The notes beneath the pieces were generated by a model that was given only the letters and a program-made list of their open reading frames with translations, was not told the origin of the DNA and did no database searches. Positions 34,598 through 44,770 of a DNA stretch of 64,000 bases are shown here, in pieces. Source of the DNA: Nitrosospira sp. Is2 (GTDB taxonomy: Bacteria; Pseudomonadota; Gammaproteobacteria; Burkholderiales; Nitrosomonadaceae); NCBI RefSeq assembly GCF_033095785.1, contig NZ_CP137134.1:2480001-2544000 (forward strand), written 5' to 3'. Numbering within the stretch: the stretch's first letter is position 1; every line of letters starts with the position of its first letter. Made by a program: the position numbers and the translations under genes.

Positions 34598-37153
34598 ATG
34601 CCGCACGCAACCCCCTTCACCATCGCAGTCAACCCCAAGATACCAAAAAGACTGGAGCGTCTTGAGGAACTGGCTAACGATCTCTGGTACAGCTGGGATC
34701 GCTCTACGCGTTCACTTTTTTCGCGTCTGCACCCCGGTCTTTGGGGTGCGGTTGGCCATAATCCGAAGGCTTTTCTCAAACGTGTGGACGAATCGTTGTT
34801 GTTAAAGGCCGCAGAGGATCAGGTATTCCTTTCTAATTACAACAGCATTCTCTCCGCTTACGATTCCTATCATTCCGAACCCGTGCGGACCGCTACGCCT
34901 GGAGGGCTACATCCGAAGGACCAGGTGGCGTATTTTTGTTTCGAGTTCGGTTTCCATGAAAGTTTTCCAATTTATTCCGGTGGACTAGGCATTCTGGCAG
35001 GCGACCATTGCAAGGCGGCCAGCGATCTGCGTTTGCCGCTGGTCGGGGTCGGCTTGCTTTACAGGCAGGGATATTTCTTTCAAACCATCGACAATCACGG
35101 AAACCAGCAGGTCACATATACCAGTTCGGATTTCGAAGACCTGCCCGTGACGCAGGTACTCGACGAGAAGGGTTCAGAAGTCCGCATCGTGGTAAACCTG
35201 CCGCAACGCAAAGTGATGGTGAAGGTTTGGCGGGCAAAAATAGGTCACGTCACGCTTTATCTGCTGGATACCGATTTGCAGGAAAATTCTGCGGATGATC
35301 GCGATATAACCCATCAGCTTTACGGCGGAGACGGGACAAATCGGATTGAGCAGGAAATCATACTCGGCATTGGCGGCGTCCGCGCATTGCGGGAGCTGGG
35401 AATCAAGCCGACCATATGGCATATCAATGAAGGCCATGCGGCGTTCATGATGCTGGAGCGGATGCGTGGCCTGGTTCAGCAAGGACTCGATTTTCCCAGC
35501 GCACTGGAGGGGGTGGCGGCGAACACCGTCTTCACCACTCATACGGCTGTACCCGCAGGGCACGATCACTTCAGCGGAGAGATGATTTCCACATATTTCG
35601 GCAATTTTTTTCATGAGCTCGGAACGACCCGGGACGAGTTCATGGCGCTCGGTTGGGATCCCGATACTCACGATTTCAACATGACAGATCTGGCGGTTCG
35701 CGTTTCGCGCTTTCAAAACGGGGTGAGCAAAATACACGGCAATGTGTCCGCACACATCTGCAGGGATTTATGGCCTCAGATAGAGCCGGAAGAAAATCCT
35801 ATAACCTACATCACCAACGGTGTGCATGTTCCCACCTTTCTGGCGCAAGAATGGTCCGATCTGTTCGACCGCTATCTCGGTTACGAATGGCGCAGCAATA
35901 TGAGTGACCCGGAGTTCTGGTTGCGCATCGATGCCATACCCGATCATTTATTCTGGAGCGTGCGGCAGTCACTCAAATCGCAGATGATTTATGGCATACG
36001 TGAGCGCCTGGCCAAGCAAAATGCGCGCAATCGCGGTTCGGAAGCGCATCTGGACCGTTTGCTCAAATTTTCCGACCCCCTTAATCCCAATATACTAACG
36101 CTCGGATTTGCCCGTCGCTTTGCTACCTACAAACGCGCCACGCTGCTCTTCGAAGATCTCGATTGGTTGCGTAGGATTGTGCTTCATCACGAACATCCGG
36201 TGATGATCGTTTTTGCCGGTAAGGCCCATCCCGCCGACGTGCCGGGCCAGGATCTGATCCGGCGCATCAGCGAGGTTGCGGGCCTGCCGGAATTCGAAGG
36301 ACAACTTCTGCTGGTTGAGGATTACGACCTGCGGCTCGCCCGGCGGCTGGTAGCCGGCGTGGATGTCTGGCTTAACAGCCCGGTTTATCCCCTGGAAGCG
36401 AGTGGTACCTCAGGCATGAAAGCCGGGATCAACGGGACGCTCAACCTGAGCGTGCTCGATGGCTGGTGGGGAGAGGGCTATAACGGCAAAAATGGCTGGG
36501 CAATCAAGCCGGGGCTCGAGAATATGGCTTCCGCGCTCCGCGACAAGGAAGAAAGCAAAGAGTTTTACGAAACGCTGCAGGACCACGTGGTGCCTCTATA
36601 TTATGCTCGGGATAAGCTGGGTTATTCACCCGGGTGGGTGAAAATGGCCAAAAATTCCATGATGTCTCTGTTGCCGCGATACAACGGCGCGCGCATGGTG
36701 AGCGAATACGCAGCAAAATTTTATGTGTCAGCCAGCAGACAGGGGGCGCGGTATGCTGATAACAACTTTGACGGGGCAAAACGGGTCGCGGCGTGGAAGG
36801 CACACGTAAAAAAGGTCTGGGGAGGCGTGACGATGCGCCGGCTGGACACGCCACTCAAACGCATCAGTTTCGGCGAAGGACTGCATTTTCAAGTCGCGGT
36901 CAGGCTGAACGGGCTGCAGCCTGAGGACGTGGTAGTGGAACTGTTGATTTGTCGTAAGCTAAAAACCGCGACGCTTTGCGAGTACAAGCATTTTCGGTTC
37001 AAATATACGGATGTGCAGCAATCGGATGAGCACCTGTTTGAGTTGGATCTCACCCCCGATTTATGTGGCAAGCTCGACTATTATATTCGTATGTATCCGT
37101 ATCAGCCGTTGCTGACGCATCCCTTCGAAATGGGCATGATGATATGGCTTTAA
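34598..37153 (+). CDS. glgP: Alpha-glucan (glycogen) phosphorylase
   Basis: A GT35 enzyme of 851 residues that releases glucose-1-phosphate from glycogen or maltodextrin. It is of the type with an N-terminal DUF3417 domain (LEELANDLWYSWDRSTRSLF). Motifs: GGLGILAGDHCKAASDL near residue 130, HINEGHAAFMMLER, ATYKRATLLFED, and the PLP region LEASGTSGMKAGINGTLNLS near residue 600. The C-terminal 100 residues form an extra beta domain. It lies convergent to glgA in the glycogen cluster. Confidence 0.95.
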   Translation: MPHATPFTIAVNPKIPKRLERLEELANDLWYSWDRSTRSLFSRLHPGLWGAVGHNPKAFLKRVDESLLLKAAEDQVFLSNYNSILSAYDSYHSEPVRTATPGGLHPKDQVAYFCFEFGFHESFPIYSGGLGILAGDHCKAASDLRLPLVGVGLLYRQGYFFQTIDNHGNQQVTYTSSDFEDLPVTQVLDEKGSEVRIVVNLPQRKVMVKVWRAKIGHVTLYLLDTDLQENSADDRDITHQLYGGDGTNRIEQEIILGIGGVRALRELGIKPTIWHINEGHAAFMMLERMRGLVQQGLDFPSALEGVAANTVFTTHTAVPAGHDHFSGEMISTYFGNFFHELGTTRDEFMALGWDPDTHDFNMTDLAVRVSRFQNGVSKIHGNVSAHICRDLWPQIEPEENPITYITNGVHVPTFLAQEWSDLFDRYLGYEWRSNMSDPEFWLRIDAIPDHLFWSVRQSLKSQMIYGIRERLAKQNARNRGSEAHLDRLLKFSDPLNPNILTLGFARRFATYKRATLLFEDLDWLRRIVLHHEHPVMIVFAGKAHPADVPGQDLIRRISEVAGLPEFEGQLLLVEDYDLRLARRLVAGVDVWLNSPVYPLEASGTSGMKAGINGTLNLSVLDGWWGEGYNGKNGWAIKPGLENMASALRDKEESKEFYETLQDHVVPLYYARDKLGYSPGWVKMAKNSMMSLLPRYNGARMVSEYAAKFYVSASRQGARYADNNFDGAKRVAAWKAHVKKVWGGVTMRRLDTPLKRISFGEGLHFQVAVRLNGLQPEDVVVELLICRKLKTATLCEYKHFRFKYTDVQQSDEHLFELDLTPDLCGKLDYYIRMYPYQPLLTHPFEMGMMIWL

Positions 37154-37223
37154 GTTTCTTCTGATTCTATTGGCTGAGTATCCATTCGCATTCAATGCGG
37201 TCATGAGCGTAGTTCTTTTTGGA

Positions 37224-38696
37224 TCAGGATAACAGCGAAAGGTATACGCTCCGATAGCGTGCAGCGCTGGCGCGCCAGCTGAAATCCTTCATCATGCCGT
37301 TGTGCATCAGGCTGCGCCATACCGGTTTATTATGATATGCCGAAGTGGCGCGGATGATAGCGTCGAGAAAACTGCTGGTGGTCATGTCCGAGAACAGGAA
37401 TCCACTCGCACTTCCGTCAGCCAGAGTCGCGGGCGTGCAATCCACTACCGTGTCCAGCAGACCTCCGGTGGCATGGACCAGTGGAGGCGTACCATAGCGC
37501 TGGCTATACATCTGATTAAGGCCACAGGGCTCGAAGCGGGAAGGCATTAAAAGGCTATCCACGCCGGCCTCGATCAAGTGGGCAAGTTTTTCATCGAAGC
37601 CAACGCGAACGGCGATTTTGCCGGGATGCTTTCTGGCCAGATTAGTCAACTCCTGTTCCAGCGCATGGTCCCCGCTTCCGAGCACGATCAGTTGAGCTGG
37701 TAGCTCAGTTAACCTGCTCGCGATTTGAAGCAACAGGTCGTAACCTTTCTGATAAGCAAATCGGCTGACCGCGCCGAATAACGGAATGTGAGGAGCCACG
37801 GTCAGACCCAACCGCCGCTGCAATGGCATTTTATTGGCGGTTTTAACCGAGAGGCTGGCGGCAGTATAATTGCGCACGAGCGCCCGATCGGTGGCGGGGT
37901 TCCATTCAGCAGTGTCTATGCCGTTGACAATGCCGCTAACATGTTCGCGGCGCGAGGCCAACAAGCCTTCCATGCCGAAGCCCAGCGGTGCAGTCTGGAT
38001 TTCCCTGGCGTAGGTGGGGCTTACGGTGGTGACATGGTCGGAATAATATAGCCCTGCCTTTAGAAACGACATGTCACCGAAATATTCGACGCCGTTTATT
38101 CCAAAGCATTCCTGGGGCAGACCAAGTTGAGGTACGGTGTCCGGGGGATAGATGCCCTGGAAAGCCAGATTATGGATCGTCATCAGGGACGCCGCCTTCT
38201 TCCCCGAATGGAAGTGCAGGTACGCCGGTACAAGGCCACTTTGCCAGTCATTGCAATGGACAATTTCAGGCCGCCAGGAAAGGGGGCTGTCATCACTCGC
38301 AAGCAATGCGCCTGTTTTTGAGAGGAAACCGAAACGTAATGCATTATCCGTCCAGTCGCGCCCGTCAGCATCCACATAGGGGCCACCGTCGCGCTGGTAA
38401 AGCGCAGGGCACTCGACGATGAAGATGGGAACCGATCCAGGTGAGCTTGCAGATAGCAGCGTCGCCGCGGGGAAGGGAGATTGAGCGCCAAATTCCGCGA
38501 TTTTTTGTTTGTTTGGTAGTCCGGCTAATACAGCAGGGTACCCCGGTATAAGCACGCGCACATCCACACCCAATTCGCGTAACGCCTGGGGCAATGCCGC
38601 GCTGACGTCCCCGAGTCCGCCGGTTTTAATGAGAGGGTGAAGCTCCGGCGTGAGGAATAACACGCGAGGGATGGAATGTGATGAAACGGGCGCCAT
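37224..38696 (-). CDS. glgA: Glycogen synthase (ADP-glucose)
   Basis: A GT5 enzyme of 490 residues that adds glucose from ADP-glucose to the growing alpha-1,4 chain. The N-terminal KTGGLGDVSAALP is the ADP-glucose-binding signature; the C-terminal half has SRFAYQKGYDLLL and the catalytic SRFEPCGLNQMYSQRYGTPP with E-x7-E spacing, then HATGGLLDTV. It follows glgB on the minus strand after about 140 bp and may be co-transcribed with it. Confidence 0.97.
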   Translation of the reverse strand: MAPVSSHSIPRVLFLTPELHPLIKTGGLGDVSAALPQALRELGVDVRVLIPGYPAVLAGLPNKQKIAEFGAQSPFPAATLLSASSPGSVPIFIVECPALYQRDGGPYVDADGRDWTDNALRFGFLSKTGALLASDDSPLSWRPEIVHCNDWQSGLVPAYLHFHSGKKAASLMTIHNLAFQGIYPPDTVPQLGLPQECFGINGVEYFGDMSFLKAGLYYSDHVTTVSPTYAREIQTAPLGFGMEGLLASRREHVSGIVNGIDTAEWNPATDRALVRNYTAASLSVKTANKMPLQRRLGLTVAPHIPLFGAVSRFAYQKGYDLLLQIASRLTELPAQLIVLGSGDHALEQELTNLARKHPGKIAVRVGFDEKLAHLIEAGVDSLLMPSRFEPCGLNQMYSQRYGTPPLVHATGGLLDTVVDCTPATLADGSASGFLFSDMTTSSFLDAIIRATSAYHNKPVWRSLMHNGMMKDFSWRASAARYRSVYLSLLS

Positions 38697-38835
38697 GAAT
38701 AAACCGGTTAATTATTTGTATCGTTCGGTTTTCGTACTGTCGGGCTGATGGAACAGCCGTAGAGGGACTCAGCTTCTAACGTGAGGCTGCCCCAATCGGT
38801 CGTAGAGTGCGACACGTGCATAGGCACCCACGATG

Positions 38836-41055
38836 TCAGGCGGGCTGCGGAGAAAAAATAATTCCCGCCAGGGGCGGCAACGTGATGACGATCGAATGGC
38901 GCAGCCCCATCCAGGGTTGGTCAGTAGCATCGATAGCTCCCATGTTTCCCAGATTGCTGCCGCCGTAATGGTGGGAATCGCTATTGAATATCTCGCGATA
39001 AATACCGCCTGCAGGTACGCCGATGCGGTAATGGGTGCGTGGCACCGGCGTAAAGTTCAGGACAACAAGCACAAATGAGCCGTCGCTTGCAAAACGTAGA
39101 TAGCTGATGACTGAGTTATCCGCGTCATGGCAGTCCACCCAGTCGAAGCCTCCTGCTGAGAAATCAAGCTGATGTAACGCGGGTAGCGTGCGGTAGAGAT
39201 GGTTGAGATCGCGCACGGCGGTTTGCATGCCTCTGTGCTGTTCATATCTTAACTGCTCCCAATTCAATTCCCGTCCTGAGTTCCACTCGCGTCCCTGTGC
39301 AAATTCATTACCCATGAAATTGAGTTTCTTGCCGGGATAGGTTATTTGATAGGTAACCAAGAGGCGCAGGTTAGCGAATTGCTGCCACGCATCCCCCGGC
39401 ATTTTACCTAATAGGGATCCCTTGCCATGGACCACCTCATCGTGCGACAAGGGCAGCACAAAATTCTCGGTGTAGGCATACAACTGGCCGAACGTGAGTT
39501 GGTCGTGATGAAAGCGGCGGAATACCGGATTAGTGTGCATATATGAAAGCGTGTCGTTCATCCAGCCCATGTTCCATTTGATGGAAAATCCCAACCCGCC
39601 GACATAAGTGGGATGGGATACCGCCGGCCACGCGGTGGACTCTTCAGCCAGCGTCAGCGCACCGGGAAACTCCTGGTGTACCATGATATTCAATTCGCGC
39701 AAAAAATCGATCGCTGCCAGGTTTTCCCTGCCTCCGAATTTGTTCGGCACCCATTCGCCTGGGTTACGGGAGTAATCGAGATAGAGCATGGATGCGACGG
39801 CATCAACTCGCAGCCCATCAAGGTGGAATTCGGCCAGCCAGTAATGGGCGCTCGACAGGAGAAACGATTTCACCTCATTGCGGCCATAATTGAAAATGCA
39901 GGTACCCCAATCCTGATGTAGACCCAAACGGGGATCTTCGTGTTCATACAATGCGCTACCGTCGAATCGCGCCAGCGCAAACGCATCCTGTGGAAAGTGC
40001 GCGGGTACCCAGTCGAGAATGACCCCGATTCCTTGGCTATGGCAGGCATTAATGAAAAATTTAAGGTCGTCCGGTGAACCGTAGCGACTCGTAGGGGAAA
40101 AATATCCGGTGGTTTGATACCCCCAGGACTCGTCGAGCGGGTGTTCTGAAATGGGGAGCAATTCAACATGGGTGTACCCCATCTCTTGTACATACGGGAT
40201 CAGATGGCTGGCAAGTTCACGATAGGAATAAAATCGGCCGTCGGGATGCCGTTTCCATGATCCGGCATGGATCTCGTAAATGTTGAGCGGAGCGTGCAAC
40301 CAATCCCATATCGCTCGGCTTGCCATCCATTCCGCATCCTGCCATACGGCCTCGCCGGCATGGGGAGTGAGCGCCGCGGTATGCGGGCGCAATTCATGCT
40401 GAGTGGCATAAGGATCGGTCTTAAGCAGGATTTCGCCGCTGTCACGGTTGCGAATTTCGTACTTATAAAGCGAATTCGACCGCAGTCCGGGGATAAACAA
40501 TTTCCATACCCCGCTGAGCCCATCCACCGCCATCTGATTTACTCGTCCATCCCACCGGTTAAATTCGCCGACAACGCTGACCCGCCCCGCATTGGGAGCC
40601 CATACGGAGAAAAGCACTCCCGCGACTCCATCAATCTCGAAAATATGAGAACCTAAAGTGCGATAAGCCTGCGTCAGTTTCCCTTCATTAAACAGGTAGA
40701 GGTCGTACTCGGGAATTTGGGGCGCAAAACCATATGAATCATACGTTTCATAGATCTGGGGCGCCGGCAGCGCTGCGTTGTTGTCCTCGACACGCAAAAG
40801 ATAGGGCATGGGCGGCATGGCCGCTCCGCGCCACTCGAAAACCCCGACGGGATGGGTCCGCGTCATTGCAGCGAAAGCGCTCCCTGTATTAATCCATACC
40901 TTGCTCGCGTAAGGATAGAATACCCGTACCAGACTATAATCAGATTCTGCCCGCGCGCCCAGGTAGCTGAAAGGATCGTGAAGCCGCGCTGTCAATAATG
41001 CTTCAGTCAGCGGATGGGATCTAACGGACGTGTCGACTTGCAGGTTTGATTGCAT
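38836..41055 (-). CDS. glgB: 1,4-alpha-glucan branching enzyme
   Basis: A GH13 branching enzyme, 739 residues from ATG 41055 (the frame continues to a TTG at 41109). It has the N1 domain (HDPFSYLGA), CBM48 (VLFSVWAPNAGRVSVVGEFN), catalytic barrel motifs DWVPAHF, DGLRVDAVASMLYLDYSR (nucleophile Asp), LAEESTAWP (acid Glu) and LSHDEVVHGKGS, and a C-terminal beta domain. The full N1 domain puts it in the long E. coli-like group. It is divergent from glgC. Confidence 0.96.
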   Translation of the reverse strand: MQSNLQVDTSVRSHPLTEALLTARLHDPFSYLGARAESDYSLVRVFYPYASKVWINTGSAFAAMTRTHPVGVFEWRGAAMPPMPYLLRVEDNNAALPAPQIYETYDSYGFAPQIPEYDLYLFNEGKLTQAYRTLGSHIFEIDGVAGVLFSVWAPNAGRVSVVGEFNRWDGRVNQMAVDGLSGVWKLFIPGLRSNSLYKYEIRNRDSGEILLKTDPYATQHELRPHTAALTPHAGEAVWQDAEWMASRAIWDWLHAPLNIYEIHAGSWKRHPDGRFYSYRELASHLIPYVQEMGYTHVELLPISEHPLDESWGYQTTGYFSPTSRYGSPDDLKFFINACHSQGIGVILDWVPAHFPQDAFALARFDGSALYEHEDPRLGLHQDWGTCIFNYGRNEVKSFLLSSAHYWLAEFHLDGLRVDAVASMLYLDYSRNPGEWVPNKFGGRENLAAIDFLRELNIMVHQEFPGALTLAEESTAWPAVSHPTYVGGLGFSIKWNMGWMNDTLSYMHTNPVFRRFHHDQLTFGQLYAYTENFVLPLSHDEVVHGKGSLLGKMPGDAWQQFANLRLLVTYQITYPGKKLNFMGNEFAQGREWNSGRELNWEQLRYEQHRGMQTAVRDLNHLYRTLPALHQLDFSAGGFDWVDCHDADNSVISYLRFASDGSFVLVVLNFTPVPRTHYRIGVPAGGIYREIFNSDSHHYGGSNLGNMGAIDATDQPWMGLRHSIVITLPPLAGIIFSPQPA

Positions 41056-41434
41056 GGAGGGATTATAGCTTGCGGGAGATACGCTGGGCAGCGAACATGA
41101 CTTGAACAAAGATTGCTGCGGAAAAACTTAACAACTGCAATAATGTATCCTGAGAAAGCATTATCGGCTACCTGCGTACTGCCTTTATGCCAACCCCTGC
41201 TGCGTAATATGTATGGCACCTAACGTGGTTGGACGAAGTGTGCCGAGAAAGCCTCGTCCCATGTGAGGTTCTGTAAAGCCGTCGGGCTCAAGTTTATCAA
41301 CCTTTGTATCGCACGTATCCAAGCTCATTGCCGCATACCGTGCGCGCGCGAGCCCCGCTCACTCTACAGCGCTCAGTTGGAGCTACTGGAGGGTGTAACA
41401 AAATGGAGATCCAACCCATGCAGAAGAATTTCAC
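41056..41434. other. Divergent intergenic region glgB/glgC
   Basis: 379 bp that should hold the promoters of both the glgBA and glgC transcripts. No clear -35/-10 pair, terminator or small gene was identified; the frame at 41263-41466 is an overlap of the glgC start and is not supported. Confidence 0.5.
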
Positions 41435-42712
41435 ATGAAGCAGGACGCCGACGCACGTTTTTATAGCCACCTAACGAGAAATTCGATGGCGATAATACTG
41501 GCTGGGGGGCGCGGTAGCCGGCTACGTCAACTGACTGACTGGCGCGCAAAGCCAGCGGTACCGTTTGGGGGCAAATTCCGGATAATTGATTTTCCGCTTT
41601 CAAATTGTGTTAATTCCGGTATCCGCCGTATCGGCGTTGCGACGCAGTACAAGTCACAAAGCCTGATCAGCCATATTCAGCATGGATGGGGATTTCTTGA
41701 TGGGCGCTTTCAGGAATTCGTGGAATTGCTGCCGGCGCAGCAGCGTATCGAGGAAACCTGGTATCAAGGCACCGCCGATGCCGTGTATCAGAATATCGAT
41801 ATACTTCGGGTTTATAATCCTGATCATGTGCTCATCCTGGGTGGGGATCATGTTTATAAGATGGACTACAGCAAACTCCTTGCCTGGCACGTGGAAAAGT
41901 CCGCAGATATGACTGTGGCATGTGTCGGGGTCCCGGTAGCGGAGGCAAGCGGGTTCGGGGTCATGAACGTAAACGAGGATTGGCGGGTCATAGGCTTTGA
42001 CGAGAAACCAGCCCATCCGCCCTCTATGCCCGGTCAGCCTGGGTACGCGCTTGCCAACATGGGCGTCTATGTGTTCAATGCGCAATTCCTATTCGAGCAG
42101 CTAATTCGTGATCATGATGACCCACACTCTTCCCGTGATTTTGGTAAGGATCTGATTCCGTACCTGGTTCCACGGCACCGGGTATATGCTCACCGTTTTG
42201 CTGATAGTTGCGTCAACATGGTATCGGGTGTGCCATACTGGCGCGACGTCGGGACCGTGGATGCGTACTGGGAGGCAAATCTTGACCTCACCCATGTCAC
42301 GCCGGACCTCAATCTATATGACAAGGACTGGCCAATCTGGACTCACCAGGAACAATTGCCTCCGGCCAAATTCGTTTTCGACGACGATGACCGGCGGGGG
42401 CAGGCGCTTGACTCAATGGTTTCCGGTGGTTGCATTATCAGCGGGGCGACGGTTCGCCGGTCATTGTTATTTTCCAATGTGCAAGTGCGCAGCTACAGCA
42501 GTATCGAAGACTCGGTGATATTGCCTAACGTGGATATCGGCCGACACGTGCGCCTGAGACGCGTCGTAGTGGACAAGAACTGTATCATTCCTCCTGGACT
42601 AACGGCAGGCTTTGATCCGCTGGAAGACCAAAAGCGGTTTTATGTCACGGAAAACGGCATTACGCTCATAACGCCTGAAATGCTCGGGCAAAAGATACAT
42701 TATGTCAGATGA
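41435..42712 (+). CDS. glgC: Glucose-1-phosphate adenylyltransferase
   Basis: ADP-glucose pyrophosphorylase, 425 residues, committing step of glycogen synthesis. The N-terminal nucleotidyltransferase signature GGRGSRLRQLTDWRAKPAVPF is intact, with the glucose-1-P region FDEKPAHPP and GTADAVYQN, and a C-terminal left-handed beta helix (GGCIISGATVRRSLLFSNV). The RLRQLT and KPAVPFGGK sequences resemble the fructose-1,6-bisphosphate-activated proteobacterial class (inference). It is followed by two GH57 genes on the same strand. Confidence 0.96.
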   Translation: MKQDADARFYSHLTRNSMAIILAGGRGSRLRQLTDWRAKPAVPFGGKFRIIDFPLSNCVNSGIRRIGVATQYKSQSLISHIQHGWGFLDGRFQEFVELLPAQQRIEETWYQGTADAVYQNIDILRVYNPDHVLILGGDHVYKMDYSKLLAWHVEKSADMTVACVGVPVAEASGFGVMNVNEDWRVIGFDEKPAHPPSMPGQPGYALANMGVYVFNAQFLFEQLIRDHDDPHSSRDFGKDLIPYLVPRHRVYAHRFADSCVNMVSGVPYWRDVGTVDAYWEANLDLTHVTPDLNLYDKDWPIWTHQEQLPPAKFVFDDDDRRGQALDSMVSGGCIISGATVRRSLLFSNVQVRSYSSIEDSVILPNVDIGRHVRLRRVVVDKNCIIPPGLTAGFDPLEDQKRFYVTENGITLITPEMLGQKIHYVR

Positions 42713-42797
42713 GAACGAATCACTGCGAGGGATGACGGTAGTGAACGCCGTGTTTGTGTAGGGTATATAAGGCTCCTTTAATCGGGTTTGAATCGAC

Positions 42798-44501
42798 ATG
42801 CAACAATTACATTTTGTCTTGCTTTGGCACATGCACCAGCCGGATTACCGTAATTACGAGACCGGCGAATTCATGTTGCCTTGGGTTTACTTGCACGCCA
42901 TCAAGGATTACAGCGATATGGCGGCCCATCTGGAAGCCCACCCGTCGATTAAGGCGGTAGTTAATTTCGTGCCCGTGCTCCTGGATCAATTGGAGGATTA
43001 CGCCGCGCAGTTCGCCTCCGGGAAGTTGCGGGATCCGCTCCTGCGTGTACTCGCTGCCCCGGATCTTGACAAGATTTCTACTGAGGATCGTCTGCGGACG
43101 TTTGATAGTTGCTTTCGCAGCAATCACTCAACCATGATGCAACCGTATCCCGCATACAAGCGGTTGCATGAGATGCATGAAACGCTGCGGCAACGTGGCG
43201 AGGCAGAGTTGGGCTATCTCTCCGGGCAGTATCTTGCGGACTTGCTCGTTTGGTATCACCTGGCATGGACGGGTGAGAGCGTGCGCCGAGGCAATGAGAC
43301 GGTGGTACGGTTAATGACGCAAGGCAGGTGTTTCAGTTATGCGGACCGGCTTCAGTTACTCGAGGTGATCGGAGAGCTGATTCAGGGATTGATCCCTCGC
43401 TATCGCAAGCTCGCCGAGTCGGGGCAGATCGAATTGTCCACTACTCCGCATTACCATCCGCTAGCCCCATTACTAATCGACTTTTCTTCCGCGCTTGACA
43501 GCATGCCCAATGCCAATTTACCGGCGGAAAGCAATTACCCGGGTGGTCGCAGCCGTGTTGCATGGCACTTGTCGTCTGCCACCGAAGCTCACACGCGGCG
43601 TTTTGGTATAAAGCCCAGCGGTGTATGGCCGGCTGAGGGTGCGGTATCAGGGCCACTATTGGAAATTCTGGCTGAGCAACACTGCCACTGGACTGCAAGC
43701 GGCGAAGGCGTGCTCGCCAACAGTCTGCGAAAATCATTTCCCGCCGCGCCCTTGCCTGAAAGGAGTCGCTACCTATACCGCCCATATAAGGTTAATGGCC
43801 GCGCCGATAGCGTTACCTGTTTTTTCCGCGACGAGAGACTTTCAGACATGATCGGCTTCGAGTATTCAAAATGGTTCGGGCGCGACGCGGCTGAGCATCT
43901 GGTCCATTCGCTCGAAGATATCGCCCGTAATGCGCCCCCTGGGGAGTGCCCAGTGGTCAGCATCATTCTTGATGGCGAAAATGCGTGGGAATATTATCCC
44001 TACAACGGATATTACTTTCTCAATGATCTCTATGAGATTCTGGAGAACCATGAATCGATCCGGGTCACTACTTACCGAGACTATATTTCGTCATTGCATC
44101 CCGCAGAAGTTACGACTCTCCCGGTGCTGGCCGCGGGCAGCTGGGTTTACGGCACATTCTCCACCTGGATCGGCGACCCGGACAAAAATCGCGCGTGGGA
44201 TTTGCTCTGTGCCGCCAAGCATAGCTATGACCTGGTGATGCAAAGCGGACGCCTGACTGACGAGGAGAAGCAGAAGGCGGAACGACAACTCGCCTCCTGC
44301 GAAAGTTCTGACTGGTTCTGGTGGCTGGGCGATTATAACTCTCCCTATGTGGTGGCGAGCTTCGACCGTTTGTTCCGCGATAACCTTGCCAATCTGTACG
44401 GGCTGCTTCGACTTCCGGTGCCCGAATCCGTATATGAACCGATCAGCCAGGGCGGTGGGGAGACGTCAGAGTTGGGAGGCGCCATGAGACGGGCTTCCTG
44501 A
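42798..44501 (+). CDS. Glycoside hydrolase family 57 protein
   Basis: A 567-residue GH57 enzyme, cytoplasmic (no signal peptide). The first conserved region is LLWHMHQPDYRN at residues 9-20, the third/fourth regions are near GVWPAEGAVSGPLLEI (nucleophile-type Glu) and SIILDGENAWEYYP (catalytic-type Asp) in the second half. GH57 includes amylases, amylopullulanases, branching enzymes and 4-alpha-glucanotransferases; with glgC, glgP and a second GH57 alongside, glycogen trimming or remodelling is likely. Specificity cannot be given. Confidence 0.88.
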   Translation: MQQLHFVLLWHMHQPDYRNYETGEFMLPWVYLHAIKDYSDMAAHLEAHPSIKAVVNFVPVLLDQLEDYAAQFASGKLRDPLLRVLAAPDLDKISTEDRLRTFDSCFRSNHSTMMQPYPAYKRLHEMHETLRQRGEAELGYLSGQYLADLLVWYHLAWTGESVRRGNETVVRLMTQGRCFSYADRLQLLEVIGELIQGLIPRYRKLAESGQIELSTTPHYHPLAPLLIDFSSALDSMPNANLPAESNYPGGRSRVAWHLSSATEAHTRRFGIKPSGVWPAEGAVSGPLLEILAEQHCHWTASGEGVLANSLRKSFPAAPLPERSRYLYRPYKVNGRADSVTCFFRDERLSDMIGFEYSKWFGRDAAEHLVHSLEDIARNAPPGECPVVSIILDGENAWEYYPYNGYYFLNDLYEILENHESIRVTTYRDYISSLHPAEVTTLPVLAAGSWVYGTFSTWIGDPDKNRAWDLLCAAKHSYDLVMQSGRLTDEEKQKAERQLASCESSDWFWWLGDYNSPYVVASFDRLFRDNLANLYGLLRLPVPESVYEPISQGGGETSELGGAMRRAS

Positions 44502-44716
44502 GGACGTGCTTCGTAAACGCCGCCGTAACGAGATTATGCGCTCCTGTCTGCCTTGCGCTAATTTTTGCTGTGATTATGGCTGACAAGTCCAGCACAATTC
44601 GATTTAAACAAGCACTTCTGATCAGTTTCGCGAAATGGCTGCCTGCTGTGTGCCGTGGATATCTACGTGTTGGTTAGCTGGCAGCGGCGGCCTGTCTTTT
44701 AGCGCGAATTCTTCGC

Positions 44717-44759
44717 CGTTAAACGTTTTTCTATTTTCGTCGTTAAACGTTTTTCTATT
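44717..44759 (+). repeat. Two tandem 19-bp repeats before the second GH57 gene
   Basis: The 19-mer CGTTAAACGTTTTTCTATT occurs at 44717-44735 and 44741-44759, period 24 bp, each with the palindromic core AAACGTTT. The second copy ends 12 bases before the ATG at 44771, so it covers the ribosome-binding region. It may be a regulator site, or slippage-derived. Confidence 0.6.
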
Positions 44760-44770
44760 CGAGGAACTTG

